A stretch of 39,470 nt of DNA from Chitinispirillaceae bacterium (GTDB lineage Bacteria > Fibrobacterota > Chitinivibrionia > Chitinivibrionales > Chitinispirillaceae), in NCBI GenBank assembly GCA_016930275.1, contig JAFGHA010000044.1:1-39470 (forward strand). The letters are read 5' to 3'. This document shows positions 8,536 to 16,375 of this stretch, piece after piece. Numbering within the stretch: position 1 is the stretch's first letter; the number at the start of each line of letters is the position of its first letter. Below the pieces are notes generated by a model that saw nothing but the letters and a program-made list of their open reading frames with translations, ran no database searches and was not told where the DNA came from. The position numbers were made by a program, and so were the translations under genes.

Positions 8536-9720
8536 ATGACAAATATGAATTTAACAAAACAGTCTGTCAAATGCAGCAGTTTTACCACACCATCGGGAGT
8601 CACCGAAAGTTTTTTAACCGGTATTTCCCGAGAGGGCGTGCCGCTCAGGGAGGCGTTGGAGGAACTTTCAGCATCGTATCTTGCGGCATTGCAGGAAAAT
8701 GGACTTGATCTTTCAACACAGCAGTTTATCCGGATTTATCTCAGTGATATTTCCAATGATCAAAAATGGCTGCTTGATTCTGAACTCAACCGGATCGCAT
8801 CATTCAGTGCATTTTCGGTACTGGAGCAGGCACCGCTGGGAAATGCCGAATTCGGCATATTCGCTTATCATATAAAGTCATCAGACGATTCATTCAAATG
8901 TGAACCGGTGTCGGTTGACGGAGAATATAACAACCAGACCATTATATCCCGGGGAAATAACTATTCACTGCTCTGGACCTCAAACTGCATTAGCACCGGT
9001 GGTGAATTCGATTCCTATCGGCAGACTCAGGACATTTTCGCAAGCCTGAGTGCATCCCTGCACAATTTCGGAATGACTATCCGCAACAATATGATCCGGA
9101 CCTGGATTTTCGTGAGGGACGTCGATAACCACTACCGGGGAATGGTGAAAGCACGACGTGAGTACTTCGAGAAAATCGGTCTCACCGCCGAGACCCGTTA
9201 TATCGCCAGCACCGGCATCCAGGGAAACTGTTTTGATCATTCCACCCTGGTGACCCTTGATGCCTTGTCGGTACAGAATATCAGGGAAGAACAGATCATC
9301 AGGATGACTGCGCGTGAAAACCTTTCCGATACCATCGTGTACGGTGTTACGTTCGAACGGGGATTCCGGATCCGTTACGGTGACCGGTCGCATCTCTACA
9401 TTTCCGGAACCGCCAGTATCGATGCCGACGGCAACACCATCTATCTTTCCGATGTCCGCATGCAGACCGAGCGGACACTTGACAACATCGAGGCACTGCT
9501 CAGACCGCATAACGCCACGATCAGCGATATGCAGTATCTTATCGTTTACCTCCGCAATGTGAAACATTGGACGCAGATCCAGGATATTCTGGTTGCCAGA
9601 ATACCCCAATCGGTTCCGATCCTTCCGGTGATGGCGCCGGTATGCCGCCCGAACTGGCTGGTGGAGATGGAGGGAATCGGTATTATCCCCGATGCCACCT
9701 CATTCCCGTCATTTGCCTGA
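8536..9720 (+). CDS. RidA/YjgF-superfamily protein with two RidA-like halves (chorismatase-like architecture)
   Basis: 394 residues. The C-terminal ~120 residues match the RidA fold pattern: L-Y-I-S-G-T-A-S-I-D-A-D-G-N-T, then a helix R-T-L-D-N-I-E-A-L-L, then Y-L-I-V-Y-L-R-N-V and a final P-V-M-A-P-V-C-R-P-x-W-L-V-E-M-E. The N-terminal half has a weaker copy (F-L-T-G-I-S-R-E-G ... F-I-R-I-Y-L-S-D). Two fused RidA-like domains of this total length occur in chorismatases (FkbO/Hyg5-type) and in relatives of unknown activity; which applies here cannot be told. GAGG at 8527-8530 precedes the ATG at 8536; ATG 8545 is an alternative. The gene stands alone and ends in its own terminator. Confidence 0.72.
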   Translation: MTNMNLTKQSVKCSSFTTPSGVTESFLTGISREGVPLREALEELSASYLAALQENGLDLSTQQFIRIYLSDISNDQKWLLDSELNRIASFSAFSVLEQAPLGNAEFGIFAYHIKSSDDSFKCEPVSVDGEYNNQTIISRGNNYSLLWTSNCISTGGEFDSYRQTQDIFASLSASLHNFGMTIRNNMIRTWIFVRDVDNHYRGMVKARREYFEKIGLTAETRYIASTGIQGNCFDHSTLVTLDALSVQNIREEQIIRMTARENLSDTIVYGVTFERGFRIRYGDRSHLYISGTASIDADGNTIYLSDVRMQTERTLDNIEALLRPHNATISDMQYLIVYLRNVKHWTQIQDILVARIPQSVPILPVMAPVCRPNWLVEMEGIGIIPDATSFPSFA

Positions 9721-9786
9721 TCAGGCACTAAACACCATCCGGTTGTCTCATAAGAGCAGACTACAGTTCCAATTTCTTCGGAGTCG

Positions 9787-9818
9787 ACGAACAGGACACT
9801 TCCTGTTCGTTTCCTTTT
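9787..9818 (+). terminator. Rho-independent terminator
   Basis: Perfect 10-bp stem acgaacagga / tcctgttcgt with a 4-base loop, followed by ttcctttttg. It lies about 65 bases after the RidA-like gene. Confidence 0.8.
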
Positions 9819-9961
9819 TGTGGATTTCCAGGGTATCTCGAACATCTCCTTCGGTTGCTTCTTCCTGCCGCTGGTCCTTGTTTGACCGGATACGGCAGGT
9901 TTTCGTTTGAACTTCCCGGCAAGCGGTGTTATTTTGGAATGCATATGCAGGGGATTGCAGA

Positions 9962-11194
9962 ATGAAACGCAGCGGCACCGCCGATCTTCCACTTCACACC
10001 GGTCGTGTACCTCAATGGTTGTACGAGCGTATGGCTTCCGTGGGAAGAGAGATTATACGGGCAGTCGTGATGGAATACGGGACTTCCGGGGTTCTCTCCA
10101 GACTTGCCGATCCGTTCTGGTTCCAGACGCTCGGATGCGTTATGGGAATGGACTGGCACTCTTCGGGGATAACACCGTCGGTACTGGGGTCACTCAAACA
10201 GGCTGTCAATCCGCTTTTCGGTGAGCTGGGGTTGTGGATCTGCGGCGGTAAAGGGAAACATTCGCTGCAGACGCCGCGCGAACTTACCGAGTTCGCTTCG
10301 CGCACCGGATGTGACGGGGATGCACTGGTGACCGCTTCGCGGCTCAGTGCCAAAGTGGATAACACCTGTATCGACGATGGATTTCAACTGTATCACCATT
10401 CCTTCATTGTTTCGCGTACGGGTGAGTGGGCGGTAATACAGCAGGGGATGAACCGTGCTGCCGCATATGCTCGACGCTATCACTGGCACAGTGCGAATGT
10501 CGGGTCGTTTATTGACGATCCGCATACCGCGGTTATCGGTGAAAACCGTGGTGTGATTATGAATTTAAGTGATTCGCAGGCGACCGGAAACCGTGAGGGA
10601 ATAGTCTCGTTTCTCCGGTTGCATCCCGATGCGCAGCGTACTGAACTGCGCCATCTCTCATTCGGCTCATCGCATGCGGTACCGCCCTCACTGGTCGATT
10701 CAAAACGTCTCGGCGCCGTGCTGACCCTCGCTTATGACCGGCAGTACACACGGTTCGTCGATGCGCTGCTGCATCCCGGAATCGGGCCGAGAACCGTCCA
10801 GGCCCTGGCACTCATCAGTGAGGTGATTTACGGACAGCCTTCCCGGTTCAGCGATCCGGCACGATTTACCTTTGCACACGGCGGGAAGGACGGACACCCT
10901 TTCCCGGTGCCGCTTACGGTCTACGATGAGAATATTTCAGTGCTTCGAGATGCGGTCAGTCGCGCCCGACTCGGAAGAACTGAAAAACTGCGGGGGCTCA
11001 AGATACTCTCCGCCATGGCGCGTCGGATCGAGGAACAACGGGATCCGTTCGCGAATGTGGAACGGGTAATCGCCCGGGAACGAAACCTGTCGAAATTTTA
11101 CGGCGGCAGAACGGTTGGAGGGCCGGTTGGTTCCGGCAGAAAAAAATACGGTGTTGAACAGTTATCGCTATTTGCCCCGGAGGGGGAAGCATGA
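9962..11194 (+). CDS. DUF763-family protein
   Basis: 410 residues from ATG 9962. This start was chosen over in-frame 9926 because DUF763 proteins begin with a short K-R-(S/T)-G-x-A-D-L-P-L-H segment, here exactly at the N-terminus. The protein is cytosolic-looking. It has a helix-hairpin-helix-like stretch (L-H-P-G-I-G-P-R-T-V-Q-A-L) near residue 275, followed by F-A-H-G-G-K-D-G-H-P-F-P-V, a conserved block of the family. DUF763 occurs in archaea and some bacteria and has no established function; the HhH suggests nucleic-acid contact (inference). Its stop overlaps the ribosome binding site of nikR, 12 bases upstream of that start, so the two are almost certainly co-transcribed. Confidence 0.88.
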   Translation: MKRSGTADLPLHTGRVPQWLYERMASVGREIIRAVVMEYGTSGVLSRLADPFWFQTLGCVMGMDWHSSGITPSVLGSLKQAVNPLFGELGLWICGGKGKHSLQTPRELTEFASRTGCDGDALVTASRLSAKVDNTCIDDGFQLYHHSFIVSRTGEWAVIQQGMNRAAAYARRYHWHSANVGSFIDDPHTAVIGENRGVIMNLSDSQATGNREGIVSFLRLHPDAQRTELRHLSFGSSHAVPPSLVDSKRLGAVLTLAYDRQYTRFVDALLHPGIGPRTVQALALISEVIYGQPSRFSDPARFTFAHGGKDGHPFPVPLTVYDENISVLRDAVSRARLGRTEKLRGLKILSAMARRIEEQRDPFANVERVIARERNLSKFYGGRTVGGPVGSGRKKYGVEQLSLFAPEGEA

Positions 11195-11206
11195 AAGGAG
11201 TTGCGG

Positions 11207-11614
11207 GTGGGAGCATTGTATCGTTTCGGTGTTTCTCTCGAGAAAGAGTTGATCGATGAGTTTGATGCGCATGTCAGGGAAAGGAATTATCCGAATCGCT
11301 CGGAAGCGATCCGGGATCTCATACGTCAGGAGCTGACGAAACGTGAGTGGGCGACCGGGGGGGTGGTCGCGGGGGCGGTGGTCATGACGTATGACCATCA
11401 CAAACGTGAACTCGTCAATAAGCTGCTGGATGTTCAGCATGATTATCAGGATTGCATCATCTCGACGCAGCATGTGCATCTCGATCATCACCACTGTCTT
11501 GAAATCATTGCCGTTCGCGGGAATGCACGCGACATTGAGCGGCTCGCCGGTTCGATCAAATCGTATATGGGCGTGAAACAGGTGAGCATGAGTCTTTCAA
11601 TGGCCGGGGAGTAG
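11207..11614 (+). CDS. nikR: Nickel-responsive transcriptional regulator NikR
   Basis: 135 residues from GTG 11207, preferred because AAAGGAG at 11194-11200 gives 6-base spacing; TTG 11201 would touch the Shine-Dalgarno. The N-terminal ribbon-helix-helix (L-Y-R-F-G-V-S-L-E-K-E-L-I-D-E-F-D ... N-R-S-E-A-I-R-D-L-I-R) binds DNA. The C-terminal ACT-like domain has all four nickel ligands with family spacing: H78, H89, H91 and C97 (spacings 11, 2 and 6, as in the E. coli H76/H87/H89/C95 set). No nickel transporter, urease or hydrogenase is nearby; the co-transcribed gene is DUF763. Function as a Ni(II)-dependent repressor is well supported; the regulon is unknown. Confidence 0.95.
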   Translation: MGALYRFGVSLEKELIDEFDAHVRERNYPNRSEAIRDLIRQELTKREWATGGVVAGAVVMTYDHHKRELVNKLLDVQHDYQDCIISTQHVHLDHHHCLEIIAVRGNARDIERLAGSIKSYMGVKQVSMSLSMAGE

Positions 11615-11640
11615 CCAACCCTGTTTGGAAGGGCAACTCC

Positions 11641-11668
11641 TTTCCGCCGTTCCCGGAAACTATTTTTA
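11641..11668 (+). terminator. Weak candidate terminator after nikR
   Basis: Short stem tttccg / cggaaa with a 7-base loop followed by ctattttt. The 6-bp stem is marginal. Confidence 0.35.
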
Positions 11669-11799
11669 TTACCGGAAAGTGATAATGAACTCCCATCGGC
11701 ATTCAAACGGCGATGTATCGTACTACCGGTTTTCCGCCGATTTCCGGCAAGGGAGATCAGCACCCTGAAACCGACGGGGTGTCATTTCCTCGTGAGGCT

Positions 11800-11880
11800 A
11801 CACGGAATTCAACACGACTGGCGCACTAGATGGGGAAACCATCGGGGAGTATAACCGGAACTGTCGCGCGCCTGGGCAGA
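11800..11880 (+). promoter_or_regulatory. ZTP (pfl-motif) riboswitch upstream of glyA
   Basis: The conserved words of the ZTP/pfl RNA appear in order and spacing: ACTGGCG at 11817-11823, a GATGG-loop-CCATC hairpin (11829-11842), GGGGAGT directly after it, and GCGCCTGGGCA at 11868-11878. The GGCG and CGCC segments can pair as the pseudoknot. The aptamer ends about 30 bases before the glyA start, with the glyA Shine-Dalgarno close behind, which would suit translational control. ZTP riboswitches respond to AICAR/ZMP and commonly precede one-carbon and purine genes including glyA. The outer P1 helix is not obvious by eye, so the 5' boundary is approximate. Confidence 0.78.
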
Positions 11881-11908
11881 CGGATCACCTTATCTCAAGG
11901 AGAGAGGT

Positions 11909-13429
11909 ATGTCTGCAAATGTACTTACCAGTTACCTGACGGGAAGAGATCCGCAGCAGATCGATTCCGGTTTCGTCGGGTATCTCGCCGGTCTTTCAAA
12001 AGTCGCTTCGGTCGCACCGTCGGTTGCCGCAAGCATCGTCAGTGAACTTGCCGACCAGCGTTCCAATCTCAAACTCATCGCAAGTGAAAATTACTGCTCG
12101 CTGGCGACACAGCTTGCCATGGGGAACCTGCTTACCGATAAATACGCGGAAGGGTTTCCCGAACACCGTTTTTACGCCGGTTGCGCCAATATTGACGCCG
12201 TCGAGGCGTATGCCGCCGAACAAGCCTGCAAACTGTTCGGATGCGACCATGCGTATGTCCAGCCGCACAGTGGTGCCGACGCCAACCTGATCGCCTACTG
12301 GGCGATTCTGGCGACCCGGGTGGAAACACCGGCGCTCAATGAACTTGGAGAAACCAATCCGGGAAAACTCTCCCGTGACGACTGGAACCTGATACGCGAA
12401 AAGTGCGGCAATCAGAAGCTGCTCGGTATGGACTATTATTCCGGCGGTCATTTGACGCATGGATACCGGCATAATGTTTCGGCGCAGATGTTCGATGCCT
12501 ATTCGTACGGAGTCGACCGCACCACCGGGCTGCTTGACTATGATGCACTTGAAAAGACCGCCATGGAACTTCGTCCGTTCATTCTGCTCGCCGGGTACAG
12601 CGCGTATCCGCGGAAAATCAATTTCGCCCGTATGCGGGAGATCGCCGACAGGGCAGGATCGGTATTCATGGTTGATATGGCCCATTTTGCGGGACTCGTG
12701 GCGGGCGGGGCTTTCACGGGTGACTACAACCCGATTCCGCATGCCCATGTGGTGACCACAACGACCCATAAGACACTCCGCGGGCCGCGCGGCGGTATGG
12801 TGCTCTGTACCGCGGAATTCGCCGAAAGTGTGGATAAAGGCTGCCCGCTGGTGATCGGCGGACCGCTCGCGCACGTTATCGCGGCCAAGGCGGTTGCCTT
12901 TACCGAAGCGAATCAGCCCGCTTTCAGGGCTTACGCGTCGGAAATCGTCGCCAATGCCGCTACATTGGCGCGGTACTGCTCTGATGCGGGAATGAAAGTG
13001 GCAACGGGCGGTACCGATAACCATCTCTTTCTCATCGATGTCACTCCCTTCGGTATTACCGGACGTCAGGCGGAGAGCGCCCTGCGGGATTGCGGCGTGA
13101 CACTCAACCGCAATTCACTCCCGTACGACGCGAACGGCCCATGGTATACCAGTGGTTTACGAGTGGGAACTCCGGCGGTGACGACGCTCGGCATGAAAGA
13201 ACCGGAGATGAAGGAGATCGCGGAAATCATTCGGCTGGTATTGTCAAATACGACCCCGGCCGAAATCACCTCGGGAAAAAATGCGGGAACGAAAAGCAAG
13301 GCGAAATATGCGGTTGATTCGTCGGCCGTCGCTCAGGCGAAAGAGCGGGTTGGCGGACTGCTCGGCCGCTTTCCGGTGTATCCGGAACTGGACCTGGCGT
13401 TTCTGAAGGAGGCGTTTCCGGCGGGGTGA
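11909..13429 (+). CDS. glyA: Serine hydroxymethyltransferase, long form
   Basis: 506 residues; AAGGAG at 11897-11902 sets the start. It interconverts serine and glycine, loading 5,10-methylene-tetrahydrofolate, in the cytosol with PLP. Motifs seen: [10 protein letters not shown] (57-62 region), [18 protein letters not shown], and [14 protein letters not shown] with the PLP lysine K288. It is about 80-90 residues longer than typical bacterial GlyA: there is an insertion at about residues 135-185 and a C-terminal extension, as in the long SHMTs of chlamydiae and some spirochaetes. A ZTP riboswitch precedes it and a UUCG-loop terminator follows. Its metabolic partner, the glycine cleavage operon, lies 12 kb downstream. 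Confidence 0.96.
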   Translation: MSANVLTSYLTGRDPQQIDSGFVGYLAGLSKVASVAPSVAASIVSELADQRSNLKLIASENYCSLATQLAMGNLLTDKYAEGFPEHRFYAGCANIDAVEAYAAEQACKLFGCDHAYVQPHSGADANLIAYWAILATRVETPALNELGETNPGKLSRDDWNLIREKCGNQKLLGMDYYSGGHLTHGYRHNVSAQMFDAYSYGVDRTTGLLDYDALEKTAMELRPFILLAGYSAYPRKINFARMREIADRAGSVFMVDMAHFAGLVAGGAFTGDYNPIPHAHVVTTTTHKTLRGPRGGMVLCTAEFAESVDKGCPLVIGGPLAHVIAAKAVAFTEANQPAFRAYASEIVANAATLARYCSDAGMKVATGGTDNHLFLIDVTPFGITGRQAESALRDCGVTLNRNSLPYDANGPWYTSGLRVGTPAVTTLGMKEPEMKEIAEIIRLVLSNTTPAEITSGKNAGTKSKAKYAVDSSAVAQAKERVGGLLGRFPVYPELDLAFLKEAFPAG

Positions 13430-13455
13430 TATCCGGACCGGTTTCATTTACCGAT

Positions 13456-13485
13456 AAAGAGTACCTTCGGGTACTCTTTTTTTTT
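13456..13485 (+). terminator. Rho-independent terminator with UUCG tetraloop
   Basis: Stem agagtacc / ggtactct capped by TTCG, followed by a run of nine T. It ends glyA. Confidence 0.93.
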
Positions 13486-13724
13486 GGTGAGAAAAGTGAT
13501 ACAACCGCGGGTTGGAGGCATTGAAAACGCTTTTAAACAGGTGTTTTGTCCGGTACCGGCAGCCGGGACGAAAATGAAAAACGGACACAACGGCGGCACG
13601 GAAGTCCGGATGTCCCGCTACGGTGCTTACCGATACGGAGCCGAAAAAAGAGGCTGAAAGCGGGGCTTAAAGTGGGGCTGAATGAAAAAAAGTTAATAAT
13701 ATCAGTGTTTTTGTTACTTTTTTC

Positions 13725-13753
13725 TGGACAACAGATCAGCACTGATTTATACT
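13725..13753 (+). promoter_or_regulatory. Sigma-70-type promoter for the HU-like gene
   Basis: TGGACA (13725-13730), a 17-base spacer and TATACT (13748-13753). Transcription would start near 13760, about 45 bases before the start codon. The rest of the gap from 13486 to 13724 shows no gene. Confidence 0.6.
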
Positions 13754-13806
13754 TCTTGCATGTTTACTAATTTCTGTTCCACTTTGTCCTAACAGAAGGA
13801 GTGCGC

Positions 13807-14145
13807 ATGGCAGCAAAGAGCCTGACGCAATCTCAGATCATTGCGAAGTTAGCGGAAGACAATGAACTTCCGAAAAAGCAGGTGAAGTCTCTTCTCGACA
13901 ATCTGGCGGCCCTGGCATGCAAAGAAGCCAAAAACGGTTTCACATTGCCCGGTCTCGGCAAGTTGGTTCTGGTGCAGCGTAAGGCCAGAAAAGGACGCAA
14001 TCCGGCAACGGGTGAGACAATCAAAATTCCCGCAAAGAAAGTTCTGAAGTTCCGGGTTGCAAAAGCTGCGAAAGACGCAGTAGTGGGCGGTGTCGCGAAG
14101 AAACCGGCAGCGAAGAAACCGGCAGCGAAAAAGAAGAAAAAGTAA
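13807..14145 (+). CDS. HU/IHF-family DNA-binding protein with lysine/alanine-rich C-terminal tail
   Basis: 112 residues from ATG 13807; AAGGAG at 13796-13801 gives 5-base spacing, ruling out the in-frame GTG at 13801. Residues 1-90 are HU-like: L-T-Q-S-Q-I-I-A-K-L-A-E, helices, G-F-T-L-P-G-L-G-K-L, and the DNA-binding arm R-K-A-R-K-G-R-N-P-A-T-G-E-T-I-K-I-P-A-K-K. Residues from about 97 form a basic tail of two K-K-P-A-A repeats ending in six lysines, like the histone-H1-like tails on HU-type proteins of some bacteria. It is a nucleoid-shaping protein by family. A sigma-70-like promoter and a strong terminator frame it as a single-gene unit, convergent with the pseudouridine synthase gene. 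Confidence 0.93.
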   Translation: MAAKSLTQSQIIAKLAEDNELPKKQVKSLLDNLAALACKEAKNGFTLPGLGKLVLVQRKARKGRNPATGETIKIPAKKVLKFRVAKAAKDAVVGGVAKKPAAKKPAAKKKKK

Positions 14146-14160
14146 ATTTTACCAGTAAAG

Positions 14161-15129
14161 TCAGTCCGGGGGCGTCATGCCCCCTTTTTTTTTGGAACTT
14201 CCCGCATATTCCCTGAGTGACGCCATATCGGCCGGCAGGGGCGCTTCGATACAGCATTCCAGATTCTTCCGCGGATGGTGAAACACGATTTTTGCACAGT
14301 GCAACGCATGACGATCAGGTGCGGAGTGCAGATCATTACTTCCACCGCCATCGATTCCGTTGCCGGAAACAGAAACGGTTGAACCGTAGAGACGGTCGCC
14401 GACGACAGGGTGACCGATCGCCGCGCAGTGCACCCGGAGCTGATGTGTTCTTCCGGTAAGCGGCTTGAGCAGCAGTTGCGAAAAACCGGGACCGATTACC
14501 TCACACTGTTCAACGATGGTAACCGCCTCTTTCCCGGCGGGATCGACCCTGAATCTGGATCTGAAGTCCGGACTCGCATCACGACCGATCGGTGCATCGA
14601 TGCGGTCGATCGGTTTATTCATAACCCCTTCGACAATCGCATCGTACCATTTGTGCACCGTTCGCATTCTGAACTGGCAATCGATTTCCGACTGCAGCTG
14701 CGCGGTCTTCGCAACTAGCACAATCCCTGAGGTATTGCGATCGAGCCGGTGAATACACCGGGCGGTCGCATACGAAGGGGTATGCACCGATCTTAGGTGA
14801 TACATCAGATTGTTTCTGAAGGAACGACCGGCGCGATGGATTAGTAGATTTCCCGGTTTGTTCACCGCCAGCAGCCACTCGTCTTCGTAGATAATCGCAT
14901 AGTCAAGATCGGCAGGAGGTTCCTCGAATTCACCTGCATCGTACGCGATGGTCTGATTCCCCCGCACGGTATCATGCACGGTGGCGGTTCTGCCGTCAAT
15001 GCGGATACTGCCGCTTGCGACTAGACCGGTCCAGGTGTCGTGGGAGTGGTACGTAAATCGACCGGCGAGGTAATCGACCACCGGTTGTGGAGTGGTGATG
15101 TTGACGGGTATGCGGGTAGTGAAAATCAT
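14161..15129 (-). CDS. RluA-family 23S rRNA/tRNA pseudouridine synthase
   Basis: 322 residues. An N-terminal S4-like segment (about 30-65, G-S-I-R-I-D-G-R-T-A) precedes the catalytic domain. The hallmark C-I-H-R-L-D-R-N-T-S-G gives the catalytic aspartate D130. Other family blocks are L-A-V-N-K-P-G-N-L-L-I-H and L-K-P-L-T-G-R-T-H-Q-L-R-V-H, followed by I-G-H-P-V-V-G-D-x-L-Y-G. These enzymes isomerise uridine to pseudouridine in structured RNA; which site is targeted cannot be told, so no symbol is given. It is convergent with the HU-like gene, sharing its terminator region, and lies upstream of nothing co-directional except the REC-HATPase gene 134 bases behind. Confidence 0.93.
   Translation of the reverse strand: MIFTTRIPVNITTPQPVVDYLAGRFTYHSHDTWTGLVASGSIRIDGRTATVHDTVRGNQTIAYDAGEFEEPPADLDYAIIYEDEWLLAVNKPGNLLIHRAGRSFRNNLMYHLRSVHTPSYATARCIHRLDRNTSGIVLVAKTAQLQSEIDCQFRMRTVHKWYDAIVEGVMNKPIDRIDAPIGRDASPDFRSRFRVDPAGKEAVTIVEQCEVIGPGFSQLLLKPLTGRTHQLRVHCAAIGHPVVGDRLYGSTVSVSGNGIDGGGSNDLHSAPDRHALHCAKIVFHHPRKNLECCIEAPLPADMASLREYAGSSKKKGGMTPPD
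14168..14193 (+). terminator. Rho-independent terminator of the HU-like gene
   Basis: Stem gggggc / gccccc with a 5-base loop and a nine-T tract. It overlaps the last codons of the convergent pseudouridine synthase gene, which therefore ends in K-K-K-G-G-M-T-P-P-D. Confidence 0.9.
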
Positions 15130-15263
15130 AACGACAATATGGTTATCTGCGGATAACGAACATACGGTTTTTCATGAAATATATGTCGGATCATACCTGA
15201 TGTGCCGTCCGTCGGGTCGGGTGAAATGAAATACGTTTTCGTTGCGCAATAGACGGGTACGAG

Positions 15264-16190
15264 TTATAATTCGTTGATGTAGAGCGGCTTGTAGCCGAGG
15301 TACGTATTGCGGTAATAGTTCATGATGATCATTTCGGTGCGGTGGGTTTTGTCGATATTGATAATCAGACGGTCGATATATTTACGGGTAATGAAGAGAC
15401 CTCTGCCGTGTGAGTCAAAAAGACCGAGGGGGAGCCCGTCGGCATCATGGGCGATCTGCCGGTTGAGCCAGTAAAGGACGTCCTTTTTCTGAAGACGTCC
15501 TCCGACATCGCTGATTGAAATGGCGAATTTATCATCGTCCCTGGCGACATCGACGTCCACCGCCTGATCGTCCGGCAGGGTGAAGTCATGAACCCAGAGA
15601 TCCTTTTTTTCGGCGGATTCTCTGCGGATGCCGTAAAAAATGGCGTTGGTCAGAAGCTCGGTGATAACCAGTTCGAGTTTCTTGGCGTAAGAGATTTCTC
15701 CGACGAACGAAACCAGCTGTCCCGCATGCTGTTCGAGTTTCCGCGAGCTGTTGATCTTGATTTTCATACGATCGGTCGGTGCGGTGAAATACCGGTCGAG
15801 ACCGAATATGTCGTTCGCGAGAAGATTGGTCAGAACGGTGGAAAGTTCCTCGAAGTTAAAGGGAATCGTTTTAACGAAAATATTTCCGATATCATATTTG
15901 AGTGCCAGTTCAAGATAGTCTTCGACATTATAGGCGGTGATAAGTATTCGTTTGATGTCGGGATAACGGTTCCGGATCTCTTTGAGCAGATCGAACCCTT
16001 TCATTCCCGGCATATTGATATCCGATAAAACAAGATCGACCTGCTGCTGTTCCAGCAGTTCAAGTGCGGCTGCAGCATCAGAAGCCTGAAATACGGCATA
16101 TCCTTCGATGTCGTGCAGGTATTCCACAATCAGGGAACGGATCTCGAGTTCATCATCGACTACCAGCAGTTTTATCTGATTGCGGTCCAT
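15264..16190 (-). CDS. Response regulator with C-terminal HATPase (anti-sigma-kinase-like) domain
   Basis: 308 residues. Residues 1-125 are a receiver domain: acidic pocket D12/D13, phospho-acceptor D57 (L-V-L-S-D-I-N-M-P-G), T85 and K107. Residues about 150-300 are a GHKL ATPase domain of the RsbW/SpoIIAB type, with an N-box (E-L-V-I-T-E-L-L-T-N-A-I-F-Y-G), I-S-D-V-G-G, and H-G-R-G-L-F-I-T-R. There is no histidine-kinase dimerisation domain. By family, a phosphorylated REC domain controls a serine kinase/anti-sigma module that acts on STAS proteins. A STAS protein is encoded at 18619, suggesting a partner-switching pair (inference). It is divergent from the ComEC-like gene. Confidence 0.9.
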   Translation of the reverse strand: MDRNQIKLLVVDDELEIRSLIVEYLHDIEGYAVFQASDAAAALELLEQQQVDLVLSDINMPGMKGFDLLKEIRNRYPDIKRILITAYNVEDYLELALKYDIGNIFVKTIPFNFEELSTVLTNLLANDIFGLDRYFTAPTDRMKIKINSSRKLEQHAGQLVSFVGEISYAKKLELVITELLTNAIFYGIRRESAEKKDLWVHDFTLPDDQAVDVDVARDDDKFAISISDVGGRLQKKDVLYWLNRQIAHDADGLPLGLFDSHGRGLFITRKYIDRLIINIDKTHRTEMIIMNYYRNTYLGYKPLYINEL

Positions 16191-16375
16191 GTTTCGTTTT
16201 CTTTCAATTACGGTTTCGTGTCATGATTTAATTTTTTACAACCTCACCACGATGCGATACGTGCTGGTGCCGTCGGTCGACACATGTATTTCCGCGAAGG
16301 TTTATCCGGCAACAGTGGTATCGGTTTCGGAGTCTTTCGATTGTGGTTTAAAAATAGTTGTTTTTACGGTTGTGT

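Noticed and set aside
11996..13024. Long antisense open frame (342 codons) inside glyA
   Set aside because: A codon-bias shadow of a clearly functional gene; no protein-like motifs.
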